A stretch of 64,000 nucleotides of DNA, from positions 3,010,270-3,074,269 of the forward strand of contig CBDDKB010000002.1 of assembly GCA_965229935.1 (NCBI GenBank), in the 5' to 3' direction. Both the position numbers and the translations under genes were made by a program. Below are positions 47,321-57,167 of the stretch, piece after piece. The DNA is from SPJN01 sp965229935. GTDB lineage: Bacteria; Pseudomonadota; Alphaproteobacteria; SPJN01. The notes under the pieces were generated by a model. It made no database searches and was not told the origin of the DNA. It saw nothing but the letters and a program-made list of their open reading frames with translations. The first letter of the stretch is position 1. Every line of letters begins with the position of its first letter.

Positions 47321-48325
47321 ATGGACCAATTGCTTTCGGGCCTGAAGGCGGCGGCAGAAGTAACGCGTTTGCGTCTTGTTGCGCTTTTGGCTCGTGCAGA
47401 ACTGACAGTGACTGAGCTGACCCAAATTTTGGGCCAGTCGCAGCCGCGTGTCAGTCGCCATCTGAAACTGATGGTCGAAGCGGGTTTGGTCGAACGGTAT
47501 CAGGAAGGAACATGGGCCTTTTATAGATTAGCTGATCGGGGCCAGGGCGCAGCGCTGGCAGACGCGTTGCGGCAGTTGATTCCCCATGATGATTTGACGA
47601 TCTCGCGTGATTTTGCGCGACTTGATAGCGTTTTGGCCGAACGGGCAGAACAGGCACAGGACTATTTTGCGGCCCATGCCGCCGAATGGGACGAGTTACG
47701 TCAGCTTCATGTTTCCGATGAAACGGTTGAGCAAGTGATGCTCGACGCGTTGAAAACATTCGGTGGCGAAAATGGTGTAGGGGATTTGCTTGATATCGGA
47801 ACCGGGACGGGCCGGATTGTCGAAATTTTTGCCCCCTATTTCGACCATGGGATTGGCATTGATTTAAGTGCGGATATGTTGGCCGTAGCGCGGGTCAATC
47901 TCGAAAAAGCTGGCATCGACAATGTGCAAATAAGGCGTGGCGATCTTTATGCGCTGCCCTTTGCTGACCAAAGTTTCGATGTGGTTTGCATCCATCAGGT
48001 GTTGCACTTTTTGGATAATGTGCAGGCAGCATTGGGCGAAGCGGCGCGGGTTTTGCGCCCCGGTGGGTTGATGTTGATCGCTGACTTTGCGCCTCATCAG
48101 GTTGAATTCTTGCGCACAGATCATAATCACCGGCGCCTTGGATTTGCGGACGCTGAACTGTCAGAGGCAATGCGGCAGGTCGGCCTCATGCCCAGGGCGC
48201 CGCAGAAGATGCGCGCGCCGAAACAAAATGATGCGGACAGCCTGACTGTCACCCTTTGGCAGGGCGTGTTGGACAGTGCTGGGACCGCAATCGATAAAGA
48301 TAATACGAAATTAGGTGCCGGATAA
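47321..48325 (+). CDS. ArsR-type regulator fused to SAM-dependent methyltransferase
   Basis: This 334-residue protein has an N-terminal winged helix of the ArsR family (residues 1-85: EVTRLRLVALLARAELTVTE, then LGQSQPRVSRHLKLMVEAGL) and a class I methyltransferase domain (residues 105-300) with the SAM-binding DLLDIGTGTGRIVEIFAPYF, GIGIDLSADMLAVAR, GDLYALPFADQSFDVVCIHQ. No metal-binding cysteines in the ArsR part. Fusions of this type head metF/metH operons in alphaproteobacteria; sensing SAM or SAH to control the operon is a reasonable inference. GAAGGAG ribosome site. Confidence 0.88.
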   Translation: MDQLLSGLKAAAEVTRLRLVALLARAELTVTELTQILGQSQPRVSRHLKLMVEAGLVERYQEGTWAFYRLADRGQGAALADALRQLIPHDDLTISRDFARLDSVLAERAEQAQDYFAAHAAEWDELRQLHVSDETVEQVMLDALKTFGGENGVGDLLDIGTGTGRIVEIFAPYFDHGIGIDLSADMLAVARVNLEKAGIDNVQIRRGDLYALPFADQSFDVVCIHQVLHFLDNVQAALGEAARVLRPGGLMLIADFAPHQVEFLRTDHNHRRLGFADAELSEAMRQVGLMPRAPQKMRAPKQNDADSLTVTLWQGVLDSAGTAIDKDNTKLGAG

Positions 48326-48353
48326 TTGGCGATCAAATTAGAAAGCAATAGTT

Positions 48354-49241
48354 ATGAGTAGTGTTTTGGCACACCAGTCCGATATTCGGGTGTCATTTGA
48401 ATTTTTTCCGCCTAATAGCGAGGCAATGGAAGAAACATTGTGGGCGTCCATCAAACGGCTGGAGCCGTTGGACCCAAGTTTTGTCTCTGTCACCTATGGG
48501 GCGGGCGGGTCTACTCGTGAACGGACCCATCGGACTGTGACGCGTATCTTGAATGAAACCACATTGAAACCGGCATCTCACCTGACATGTGTCAGCGCCT
48601 CTCGCGCTGAGGTTGACGAGGTTGTGGGCCGCTATGCTGCTGAAGGTGTTGCACACATTGTGGCACTGCGCGGTGATGCACCCGAAGGCGTCGACCGGTA
48701 CGAGCCGCATCCTGATGGCTATATCAATGCAGCCGACCTTGTGAAGGGCATCAAGGATCAGGTGCCGGATATGGAAATATCCGTTGCATGCTACCCTGAA
48801 AAACACCCGGACAGTGCCGACTGGTCGCAGGAGCTTGATAACCTTGCCGCAAAGGTTGAGGCAGGGGCGACGCGGGCGATCAGCCAGTTCTTTTTTGATC
48901 CGCATGTGTTTTTGGAATTCCTGTCTCGCGCCAAGGCGCACGGGATTACAATCCCGATCGTGCCCGGCATCATCCCGGTTCAGAATTTCAATCAGGTGAA
49001 ACGTTTTGCCGAAGGGGCAGGGGCGTCTGTGCCCTCATGGCTGGCTGATCTTTATCAGGGCCTCGAAAAAGATGCTGAAACGCGCAAGTTGGTGGCTGCA
49101 ACGGTTGCTGCGGAACAGGTCAAAGTGTTGCGCGGCGAAGGCGTGCAGGATTTTCACTTCTATACGTTGAACCGTGCCGATCTTGTATTTGCCATTTGTC
49201 ATATTTTGGGGCTACGCCCGCAATCACCCATTAATGCATAA
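48354..49241 (+). CDS. metF: Methylenetetrahydrofolate reductase
   Basis: This 295-residue flavoprotein reduces 5,10-methylene-THF to 5-methyl-THF for methionine synthesis. Family features: VSFEFFPPNSEAMEETLW (catalytic Glu), FVSVTYGAGGSTRERTHRTV, HLTCVSASRAEVDEVV, HIVALRGDAPEG, and FFFDPHVFLEFLSRAKAHGI with IVPGIIPVQNF. Same transcript as its neighbours: 28 bases after the regulator, 18 before metH. Confidence 0.96.
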   Translation: MSSVLAHQSDIRVSFEFFPPNSEAMEETLWASIKRLEPLDPSFVSVTYGAGGSTRERTHRTVTRILNETTLKPASHLTCVSASRAEVDEVVGRYAAEGVAHIVALRGDAPEGVDRYEPHPDGYINAADLVKGIKDQVPDMEISVACYPEKHPDSADWSQELDNLAAKVEAGATRAISQFFFDPHVFLEFLSRAKAHGITIPIVPGIIPVQNFNQVKRFAEGAGASVPSWLADLYQGLEKDAETRKLVAATVAAEQVKVLRGEGVQDFHFYTLNRADLVFAICHILGLRPQSPINA

Positions 49242-49259
49242 GGGTGGGAAGGAACAATC

Positions 49260-50342
49260 ATGACCGACAATAGTCATTCCAAACCGGAAAACTACGAAGA
49301 GGTGAGGGCCGCTCGCGCTGATCGCCTTGCTGCATTTCACGCTGCAATGAAAGATCGCATCCTTGTGCTTGATGGCGCGATGGGCAGCCTGATCCAGTCC
49401 TATGGGCTGGAGGAAGCTGATTTCAGGGGCGAGATATTCAAAGGTCATGATCATGACCTTAAGGGTAATAATGACCTGATTGGCCTGACACGGCCTGATC
49501 TGTTGCAGGAGATTATCGGCAAATATCTTGATGCCGGGGCTGACATCATCGAAACTAACACATTTTCGGCAACGTCTATCGCGCAGGCTGATTATGGGCT
49601 GGAGGCCTATGCCTATCAGATCAATCGCGCTACGGCAGAGGCAAGCCGTGTTGCCTGCGATGCCTGGACCGCAAAGGACCCGGCCAAGCCGCGCTTTGTC
49701 ACCGGGGTGTTGGGGCCGACCAACAAAACCGCATCCATCTCTCCTGATGTGAATGATCCGGGGTTTCGTGACATCACCTATGATGCACTGGTTGAAGTCT
49801 ATTCAGAAGCCGTGCGCGGCCTGATCGATGGCGGTGTCGATCTGTTGTTGGTTGAGACAATCTTTGACACGCTGAATGCCCGCGCTGCACTTTTTGCGAT
49901 TGACTTGGTTTGCGAGGAGTATGGCGAAAAATTGCCGATTATGATTTCCGGCACCATTTCCGATCTGTCCGGCAGGCTTTTGTCAGGCCAGACAGCAGAA
50001 GCGTTCTGGTTCTCTGTCATGCATTCACGGCCATTGTCTATTGGCCTTAACTGCGCATTGGGTCCCAAAGAGCTTCGCCAATATGTAGCGGCGCTATCCA
50101 ATGTCGCTGATTGCGCTATTTCGGCCCATCCGAACGCTGGCCTGCCGAATGAATTTGGTGGCTATGATCTGACGCCAGAGGATATGGCTGCGGCAATCGG
50201 TGAGTGGGCGCAAAGCGGTCTGTTGAATATAGTTGGCGGGTGCTGCGGCACCACGCCTGATCATATTCGCGCTATCGCCAATGCGGTTGACGGCGTGACC
50301 CCCCGTAAGATTCCTACCAGCGAAGAAAAACAAGCGGCATGA
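49260..50342 (+). CDS. metH: Methionine synthase, homocysteine-binding module (split MetH, N-terminal part)
   Basis: This 360-residue protein corresponds to the first domain of cobalamin-dependent methionine synthase, which binds zinc-activated homocysteine. Features: RILVLDGAMGSLIQSYGL, ADIIETNTFSATSIAQADYG, GVLGPTNKTASISPDV and the zinc ligands in IGLNCALGP and IVGGCCGTTPDHIRAI. It ends where the folate domain of full MetH would begin; the rest is the next gene, overlapping by four bases (ATGA), so the two are made together. Confidence 0.93.
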   Translation: MTDNSHSKPENYEEVRAARADRLAAFHAAMKDRILVLDGAMGSLIQSYGLEEADFRGEIFKGHDHDLKGNNDLIGLTRPDLLQEIIGKYLDAGADIIETNTFSATSIAQADYGLEAYAYQINRATAEASRVACDAWTAKDPAKPRFVTGVLGPTNKTASISPDVNDPGFRDITYDALVEVYSEAVRGLIDGGVDLLLVETIFDTLNARAALFAIDLVCEEYGEKLPIMISGTISDLSGRLLSGQTAEAFWFSVMHSRPLSIGLNCALGPKELRQYVAALSNVADCAISAHPNAGLPNEFGGYDLTPEDMAAAIGEWAQSGLLNIVGGCCGTTPDHIRAIANAVDGVTPRKIPTSEEKQAA

Positions 50343-53023
50343 GTGAACGTAAACCCCTGTTGTTGAGCGGCCTTGAGCCGCTTGTCGTCGATGAGGCTTT
50401 GGGCTTTGTCAATGTTGGCGAGCGGACAAATGTCACCGGGTCTGCCAAGTTCCGCAAATTAATCACCGAAGGTGATTTTGATGCGGCGCTGGATGTGGCG
50501 CGCAGTCAGGTCGAAAATGGCGCGCAGATCATCGACATTAATATGGATGAAGGGATGCTGGATTCCCAACAGGCGATGGTCACGTTCCTGAACCTGATAG
50601 CGGCAGAACCTGATATCGCCCGCGTGCCGATCATGATCGATTCATCAAAATGGGATGTGATCGAGGCTGGTCTGAAATGCGTGCAAGGCAAGGGGATTGT
50701 GAACTCAATCTCCTTGAAGGAAGGGGAAGAACCCTTCTTGGAACAGGCACGCAAGGTGCGCCGATATGGGGCCGCTGTTGTGGTCATGGCGTTTGACGAA
50801 AACGGTCAGGCCGAAACGGTCGAGCGGAAGGTGGAAATCTGTACACGATCCTACCACCTTTTGGTGGATAAGGTGGGCCTACCCCCCGAAGACATTATCT
50901 TTGATCCCAATATTTTCGCTGTTGCGACAGGGATTGAGGAACATAATGATTATGCAATCGCCTTTTTTGAGGCATGTCGCCAGATCCGCGCGACCCTTCC
51001 TCATGCGCGCATATCAGGCGGGTTGTCCAACGTCTCATTCTCGTTCCGCGGCAATGAACCTGTTCGCCGTGCCATGCATTCCTGCTTTCTTTATCATGGC
51101 ATTCAGGCCGGGCTGGATATGGCCATTGTGAATGCCGGACAGCTTGATGTTTATGCGGATATCGACCCTGATCTTCGTGACAGAGTGGAAGATGTTCTTC
51201 TGAACCGTCGCGACGACGCAACAGATCGCTTGCTTGAAATCGCGGATAATTTTCGTGGTCAGGGCGCGAAGTCTGTTGAAAAAGACATGTCATGGCGTGA
51301 AGGCGACGTGAATGCGCGCCTGTCCCACGCCCTTGTTCATGGCATTGGCGATTTCGTTGATGAAGATGTCGAGGAGGCGCGTCAGGCCGCTGACCGTCCG
51401 CTTCATGTGATTGAAGGGCCGTTGATGGACGGCATGAATGTTGTCGGCGACCTGTTCGGGTCCGGCAAAATGTTCCTGCCACAGGTGGTGAAGTCTGCCC
51501 GTGTCATGAAAAAGGCTGTGGCCTATTTGATGCCCTTTATGGAGCAGGAAAAGGACGGTGCCCAACAAAGTGCGGGTAAAATTCTGCTCGCCACCGTCAA
51601 GGGCGATGTCCATGACATTGGCAAAAATATCGTCGGTGTCGTGCTGCAATGTAATAATTTTGAGGTGATTGACCTTGGCGTCATGGTGCCGGCGGCAACA
51701 ATCCTTGAAACCGCCAAGAACGAGAATGTTGATATCGTCGGCCTGTCCGGCCTGATCACACCCTCCCTCGACGAGATGGCCTATCTTGCCAAGGAGATGG
51801 AACGGGAAGGCTTGGCGCAACCCTTGTTGATCGGTGGCGCCACCACAAGCCGCATTCATACGGCTGTGAAAATTGCGCCGGGATATAAGGGCAGCACAGT
51901 TTATGTTGTTGATGCCAGCCGCGCTGTCGGTGTGGCGACAAAGCTTTTGTCTGCATCAAACCAGAATGCCTATGCTGAAGAGGTGCGCGCTGAATATGAC
52001 ATGCTGCGCGAACGTCACTTGGCGGGCCGTGAAAAACGCGACCGCCAGTCTATTGCCGATGCACGGGCCAACGCGCCAAAGATCGACTGGGCCGGCTACA
52101 CACCGCCTAAACCCACATTCCTTGGCAACAAAACATTCAAGAACTACCCGCTTGAAGATTTGGTGCCGACGATCGATTGGACGCCCTTTTTCGCAACCTG
52201 GGAATTGGCAGGGCAGTATCCCGCCATTCTTGACGATGACATTGTTGGCGAAGCGGCTCGCAGTCTTTACGACGATGCGCAAGCCATGCTGAAGCAAATT
52301 GTCAGCGAAAATTGGGTCACGGCAAATGGTGTTATCGGGTTCTGGCCTGCTAATCGTGTCGGTGATGATATTCGCCTGTATGAGGATGACGACAGGACCA
52401 ACGAAAAAACCATGCTGCATTCATTGCGCCAACAGATGAAACATTCGCGCGACCGGGCAAACTTTGCCTTGGCTGATTTTGTGGCGCCTGAGGGCGGCGC
52501 ACCTGACTATGTTGGTGGCTTTGTCGTTACCGCTGGTCACGGCGTGAAGGAACGTGTTGAAGCCTATAAGGCAGCAGGCGATGACTATAACGCCATTTTG
52601 TTGGAAGCCTTGGCCGATCGGTTGGCGGAAAGTTTTGCCGAACATATGCACGCGCGTGTCCGTCGGGAATTCTGGGGCTATGCCGCTGATGAAACGCTGG
52701 ATAATGCAGCGCTGATCCGCGAAGAATATCAGGGTATTCGTCCGGCACCTGGTTATCCTGCATGTCCTGATCATACCGAAAAGGGGACCTTGTTTGATCT
52801 GCTTGACGCGGAAAAAGAAGCCGGCGTCGATCTGACCGAAAGCTATGCCATGTGGCCGGGCGCGGCTGTATCAGGGTTGTATTTTTCTCATCCGCAGTCC
52901 GAATATTTTGGTGTCGGGCGGATCGAAAAAGATCAGGTCGAGGATTATGCTGTCCGCAAAGGTATGGATTTGGCAGAGGTGGAACGTTGGCTGGCGCCGA
53001 ACCTGAATTATGATCCTGAGTAA
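50339..53023 (+). CDS. metH: Methionine synthase, folate/cobalamin/activation modules (split MetH, C-terminal part)
   Basis: This 894-residue protein has the remaining domains in order: pterin-binding methyl-THF domain (FVNVGERTNVTGSAKFRKLI, SGGLSNVSFSFRGNEPVRRA), cobalamin cap and Rossmann domains with the cobalt-ligand motif DVHDIGKNIV in KGDVHDIGKNIVGVVLQCN and VDIVGLSGLITPSLDEM, and the SAM-binding reactivation domain (about 650-890; RPAPGYPACPDHTEKGTLFD, SGLYFSHPQSEYFGVG). A natural domain split, common in alphaproteobacteria, not a frameshift: each part has its own start. Confidence 0.95.
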   Translation: MSERKPLLLSGLEPLVVDEALGFVNVGERTNVTGSAKFRKLITEGDFDAALDVARSQVENGAQIIDINMDEGMLDSQQAMVTFLNLIAAEPDIARVPIMIDSSKWDVIEAGLKCVQGKGIVNSISLKEGEEPFLEQARKVRRYGAAVVVMAFDENGQAETVERKVEICTRSYHLLVDKVGLPPEDIIFDPNIFAVATGIEEHNDYAIAFFEACRQIRATLPHARISGGLSNVSFSFRGNEPVRRAMHSCFLYHGIQAGLDMAIVNAGQLDVYADIDPDLRDRVEDVLLNRRDDATDRLLEIADNFRGQGAKSVEKDMSWREGDVNARLSHALVHGIGDFVDEDVEEARQAADRPLHVIEGPLMDGMNVVGDLFGSGKMFLPQVVKSARVMKKAVAYLMPFMEQEKDGAQQSAGKILLATVKGDVHDIGKNIVGVVLQCNNFEVIDLGVMVPAATILETAKNENVDIVGLSGLITPSLDEMAYLAKEMEREGLAQPLLIGGATTSRIHTAVKIAPGYKGSTVYVVDASRAVGVATKLLSASNQNAYAEEVRAEYDMLRERHLAGREKRDRQSIADARANAPKIDWAGYTPPKPTFLGNKTFKNYPLEDLVPTIDWTPFFATWELAGQYPAILDDDIVGEAARSLYDDAQAMLKQIVSENWVTANGVIGFWPANRVGDDIRLYEDDDRTNEKTMLHSLRQQMKHSRDRANFALADFVAPEGGAPDYVGGFVVTAGHGVKERVEAYKAAGDDYNAILLEALADRLAESFAEHMHARVRREFWGYAADETLDNAALIREEYQGIRPAPGYPACPDHTEKGTLFDLLDAEKEAGVDLTESYAMWPGAAVSGLYFSHPQSEYFGVGRIEKDQVEDYAVRKGMDLAEVERWLAPNLNYDPE

Positions 53024-53050
53024 AAGCGGTATGGCGCGTTAGACACAAAA

Positions 53051-53080
53051 GACCCTGCCCGGAGGGTAACGGGCAGGGTC
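53051..53080. terminator. Terminator-like hairpin after metH
   Basis: A perfect eleven-pair stem GACCCTGCCCG/CGGGCAGGGTC (53051-53061, 53070-53080) starts 27 bases after the metH stop. The plus-strand flank has only CCTTGG, so termination may be Rho-assisted. Confidence 0.65.
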
Positions 53081-53383
53081 CCTTGGTGAGGTTGACCATT
53101 GGCCTTTGTCTCTTGTCGTTTCAGATGGCGACTGGTTTGCTGATCGCTATCTGATGCAACGCCATTGCGTCGTTTGCGCTATAGGGACTGACCGGTAGTC
53201 CGAAATCGCGCCACTGTCGAATCGCACTGGCAATTTGCCAACGGGTACATGAATATTGACTCTAAAACCGCAAAATGTGGAGTCTCTATCGTTGTTGCGG
53301 CGCAGCAATAATCGACCGAATTGGTTAAAAAATAGCCGATTTGATTAACCATAAAGGGCGAAAAAGCGCCAAAAAGGATCGAA
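53081..53383. other. Intergenic region without recognisable gene
   Basis: About 300 bases between the metH hairpin and the DnaJ/TerB gene. The last 80 are AT-rich (TTGGTTAAAAAATAG region) and probably hold the promoter of the next operon. I see no RNA gene or coding sequence. Confidence 0.5.
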
Positions 53384-54106
53384 ATGTCTTTAATGACCCG
53401 CATCATTGCCGGTGTTGCTGCAGCAACCAAGGATGGCCCTTTGGGGCAATTGGCGATGGTGGTGGCTGAGGCCCTTGGGGTGGATGAAGACGAAATCGCC
53501 CGCGCTGCCGACCCGACAAGGGGTGATGCGTTCGCCATTGGGGTGATTGCCCTGTCTGCCAAAATGGCAAAGGCGGATGGATTGGTCACCCGCGATGAAT
53601 TTGCCGCCTTCCGTAAAGTTTTCAGCTTTGCCGACGATGAATTACGGTCAGTGTCTATGGTGTTTCGCATGGCGCAGGAGGACGTCGCGGGGTTCGACAA
53701 TTACGCGGCTGACTTGGCCCGGCGGCTTCGTGACCATCCCGCGGTGCTGGAAGATGTGCTCGATGGCTTGTTTTTTATCGGCAAGGCTGATGGCGAAATC
53801 ACAGAGGACGAGCTTTTATTTCTGGAGGTGGTTGCCAACCGCTTCGGTTTTTCAGACCTTGAGTTTGAACGGATCAAGCTATCGCACCTACCCCCTGATG
53901 AGGCTAACCCCTATACCGTTTTGGGATTGGAGTCAGGGGCGGACTTTGCCGCCGTAAAAGCTGCCTATAAGCGGCTGGTGTTGGATAATCATCCTGATCG
54001 GTTGATAGCACGCGGCGTGCCAGAACAGTTTGTCGCGATGGCAACAGAGAAGCTGGCTGCTATCAATGCTGCCTACGACCTGTTGGAACGCACCGCGCCA
54101 CGCTAG
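53384..54106 (+). CDS. TerB-like plus J-domain protein (DjlA-like, soluble)
   Basis: This 240-residue protein has a helical TerB-type domain (residues 40-160: FAIGVIALSAKMAKADGLVT, DGEITEDELLFLEVVANRFG, with two acidic helix-loop repeats) and a C-terminal DnaJ domain with the HPD motif in LDNHPDRLIARGV. That matches DjlA, a DnaK co-chaperone, but lacks the N-terminal membrane anchor of the enterobacterial protein. First of three closely spaced genes with the transporter and amidase. Confidence 0.85.
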   Translation: MSLMTRIIAGVAAATKDGPLGQLAMVVAEALGVDEDEIARAADPTRGDAFAIGVIALSAKMAKADGLVTRDEFAAFRKVFSFADDELRSVSMVFRMAQEDVAGFDNYAADLARRLRDHPAVLEDVLDGLFFIGKADGEITEDELLFLEVVANRFGFSDLEFERIKLSHLPPDEANPYTVLGLESGADFAAVKAAYKRLVLDNHPDRLIARGVPEQFVAMATEKLAAINAAYDLLERTAPR

Positions 54107-54130
54107 CGCGCAAATGATCGGCATCGCTTC

Positions 54131-55000
54131 ATGAAACCTCAACATCTTGCCCTGATGATGCTGATTAATATGGTCTGGGGCTTTTCCTTTATCCCCGGCA
54201 AATGGGCTGTCGATGAAATGTCGCCCATTTTGTTTACCAGCCTGCGCTATATGCTGCTTGCTTTGGCGCTGTTGCCCTTTTTGCGGATCAAGCATGGGCA
54301 GATGAAGTTGATATTCGGTATCGCCATGTTCACAGGCGCGCTTCATTTTGCGTTTTTCTACACGGGGCTGTCGCTGGCGGACGATGTGTCTGCGGTGGCG
54401 ATTGCAGGGCAGATGGGTGTGCCCTTTGCCACGATTGTTGCGATGGTGTTTCTGAAAGAACGCATCGGCTGGAAGCGGGCGACGGGTATCGCGCTGTCTT
54501 TTGGCGGCATTGTGGTCATGTCATTTGATCCACGGGTGTTTTCTTATATCGATGCGATGATTGTCACAATGACAGCAGCAATGCTTTATTCCTTTGCGCT
54601 GGTCTTTATGAAGCGGCTGAAGGATACGGGGCCCTTTGAATTGCAGGGCTGGGTTGCCATGTTCAGTTGGCCGGTTCTGTTGTTATTCTCGCTTGTCACG
54701 GAAAGCGGGCAAATCGAAACCATACAGAATGCTAGCTGGACTGCGTGGACCGGTGTTGCCTACACAGCATTGGGGGCCAGCTTGATTGGGCATGCCGGGA
54801 ACTATTATCTTGTGCAGCGTTATGATGTGTCACTAACCGCACCTATGGGATTGCTCGCACCCATCTTTGGGGTTTGCTTTGGGATCTGGTTAAACGATGA
54901 TGTTGTAACAGGGCGCATGTTAATCGGGTCAGCCTTTGTGTTGGGCGGGTGCCTGATTATTGCGCTGCGTAAAAAACATATGGAAACTGCCAGCCCGTGA
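54131..55000 (+). CDS. EamA-family (DMT) transporter
   Basis: This 289-residue inner-membrane protein has ten hydrophobic segments in two EamA repeats (INMVWGFSFIPGKWAVDEMS at the start; MFSWPVLLLFSLVTESGQIE and LIGHAGNYYLVQRYDVSLTA in the second). Such carriers export or import metabolites such as amino acids; the substrate cannot be told. Its stop overlaps the GTG of the amidase gene. Confidence 0.88.
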   Translation: MKPQHLALMMLINMVWGFSFIPGKWAVDEMSPILFTSLRYMLLALALLPFLRIKHGQMKLIFGIAMFTGALHFAFFYTGLSLADDVSAVAIAGQMGVPFATIVAMVFLKERIGWKRATGIALSFGGIVVMSFDPRVFSYIDAMIVTMTAAMLYSFALVFMKRLKDTGPFELQGWVAMFSWPVLLLFSLVTESGQIETIQNASWTAWTGVAYTALGASLIGHAGNYYLVQRYDVSLTAPMGLLAPIFGVCFGIWLNDDVVTGRMLIGSAFVLGGCLIIALRKKHMETASP

Positions 55001-55704
55001 CACGATCGCACTCATACCGATCCCCAAATTTCGATGATCGCCCAGAAGGGCAGGCCATTGATATGATTGTGTTGCACTATACTGGGATGCAATCAGGTCA
55101 GGCTGCGCTAGAGCGTTTGTGTGACCCGGCTGCTGCCGTGTCTGCTCACTATCTGATCGACGAAGACGGGCAGCTTCATCGGTTGGTTGATGATCACTAT
55201 CGGGCTTGGCACGCGGGCGTCTCCTACTGGCAGGGATTGTCGGGGGTGAATGGCTGTTCCATCGGTATTGAACTGGTGAACCCCGGTCATGAATTCGGCT
55301 ATCGCCCCTTTCCTGAGGCGCAGATGGTGGCACTTGAAGCCTTGTTAAGTTTGTTGGTTGCGAAATATCGCATCGCGCCGGACCGGGTGGTTGGTCATTC
55401 TGATGTTGCGCCGACACGCAAACAGGATCCGGGTGAACTGTTTGACTGGAACCGATTTGCGGCGCTTGGGTGTGGTTTGGCTGTGCCGACAGGTGATGAA
55501 TTTGCGGATGAAACCCCTGTTGATGATCATAGCGAATTGATGGGTCTATTGCGTCAGATCGGCTATGATCTTGAGGTGCCGCAAGCCGCGCTTGGGTCGT
55601 TTCAGCGGCATTTCCGGCCCATTTGTATCAACGGGATTGTTGATCAGGGGACGGTGAATGCAGCCAGATTGGTTGCAGAAGCGGCAAAAGCTGCTCGGGG
55701 TTGA
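54997..55704 (+). CDS. N-acetylmuramoyl-L-alanine amidase (AmpD/AmiD family)
   Basis: This 235-residue zinc amidase cleaves the lactyl-peptide bond of peptidoglycan or its fragments. Amidase_2 fold: DMIVLHYTGMQS (zinc His), VSAHYLIDEDGQLHRLVDDH, RAWHAGVSYWQGLSGVNGCS, GIELVNPGHEF and VVGHSDVAPTRKQDPGELFD (zinc His and Asp). The C-terminal 70 residues resemble a peptidoglycan-binding domain (LGSFQRHFRPICINGIVDQG). No signal peptide, so cytoplasmic muropeptide recycling is likely. GTG start in overlap with the transporter. Confidence 0.92.
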   Translation: MTRSHSYRSPNFDDRPEGQAIDMIVLHYTGMQSGQAALERLCDPAAAVSAHYLIDEDGQLHRLVDDHYRAWHAGVSYWQGLSGVNGCSIGIELVNPGHEFGYRPFPEAQMVALEALLSLLVAKYRIAPDRVVGHSDVAPTRKQDPGELFDWNRFAALGCGLAVPTGDEFADETPVDDHSELMGLLRQIGYDLEVPQAALGSFQRHFRPICINGIVDQGTVNAARLVAEAAKAARG

Positions 55705-55735
55705 TTTTTCACACGGCGAAGCGCAATGTCCCGCC

Positions 55736-56125
<390 letters not shown>

Positions 56126-56675
56126 ATTTCCTTCAGAATTGATGGTTTTAGGGCTTCGCCAATGGGGAGATCGGTTCAACCGTGCATTTTGAATGGTTTT
56201 TCGCCTGAAACATCGCACTGGGGGCACTGCGTCCCAATCAGGCTGCGAGTGCCGGACTGAAACTGCAGCGGAATGTGCAGTTTGGTGTCAATAGCGGCAA
56301 GAACAGGAAAAGAACAAATGACCTTTGGGGCTGTTTTGCCCTGAAAATGCGCTTATTTAGGCACTAAATAGCACCAAAAACCATTGACGGGCACCATTTC
56401 CCAAATGTACCTTCTTTATTGGCGAGGGTTTGATGGGCCATGTGTCTGTTTAATCCATTTAAAGGCGGTGTCTTTGCTGGCGGCTTTGGGTCGCTTCAGC
56501 TGTGCTGAGGCGGGCCGACATTAAAGACCCAACAACCGGCGCAAATGCAGGGACTTTGACCGGACCCTGCCCAAAGGTCTCGTGAGGTGGCCGATGGAAA
56601 GCGCCCATCCCCTTGCCGATTGTTTTTGAGCTGCATTTTGCAGTTCTGATTTGAACAGGGACTTGAGCAGGGCCA
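56126..56675 (+). other. Long leader region before mraZ
   Basis: No gene is supported in these 550 bases. They should hold the promoter(s) of the division and cell-wall cluster. A TTGACG lies near 56382 and a TTGACC near 56547, without convincing -10 partners. I could not see the three regularly spaced TGGGN boxes that MraZ binds in other bacteria. Confidence 0.4.
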
Positions 56676-57167
56676 ATGGGCTTTTTTATTGGGGCAGCAA
56701 CGAACAAGGTCGACCGGAAGGGGCGCGTTTCCGTGCCATTTTCTTTCCGTAAGGCCATTGCTGACTCTGCTGTTCAGGGCTTTGTCGTATTTCCCAGCCC
56801 GTCCCGTCAAAACCTCGAAGCCTGCTCGTATGAGCGTTATGCCGAGTTGATGGAAGACCTTGATTATCTTGAGCCTAGTGACCCTCGCCGGACCAAACTG
56901 TCTCAAAGATTAGTCTCCGATGCTTTTGAATTGATGCTCGACACAGAAGGGCGCATCGGCCTGCCCGCCGGGCTTGTTGCCTTGTGCGGCATCGACAATA
57001 AGGCGTCATTTGTTGGTAAAGCTCACCATTTCGAGATCTGGGGCCCTGACCAATATGAAGGCCAGGCTGAGAAGAACCGCGTGGTTGAGGCGGGTGAGGA
57101 TGTCTCTCTTCCGTGGCTCAAAGCGCAGGCCAAGCAAGCCCGCAGTGGTGAGGGGGGCGCATCATGA
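56676..57167 (+). CDS. mraZ: Transcriptional regulator MraZ
   Basis: This 163-residue regulator carries a pair of AbrB-like half-domains: DRKGRVSVPFSFRKAI (residues 13-28) and EGRIGLPAGLVALCGI (about 89-104), each with a family-typical GR-[VI]-x-[LV]P core. It forms rings and represses the division and cell-wall cluster it heads. ATG at 56676 with AGGG upstream. Overlaps rsmH by four bases. Confidence 0.92.
   Translation: MGFFIGAATNKVDRKGRVSVPFSFRKAIADSAVQGFVVFPSPSRQNLEACSYERYAELMEDLDYLEPSDPRRTKLSQRLVSDAFELMLDTEGRIGLPAGLVALCGIDNKASFVGKAHHFEIWGPDQYEGQAEKNRVVEAGEDVSLPWLKAQAKQARSGEGGAS

Noticed and set aside
50895..51859. Two long minus-strand frames inside metH
   Set aside because: Antisense shadows of a well-conserved plus-strand gene.
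49260..53023. metH broken by a frameshift
   Set aside because: The break falls at a domain boundary, the second part has its own ATG in an ATGA overlap, and the same split is usual in alphaproteobacteria.
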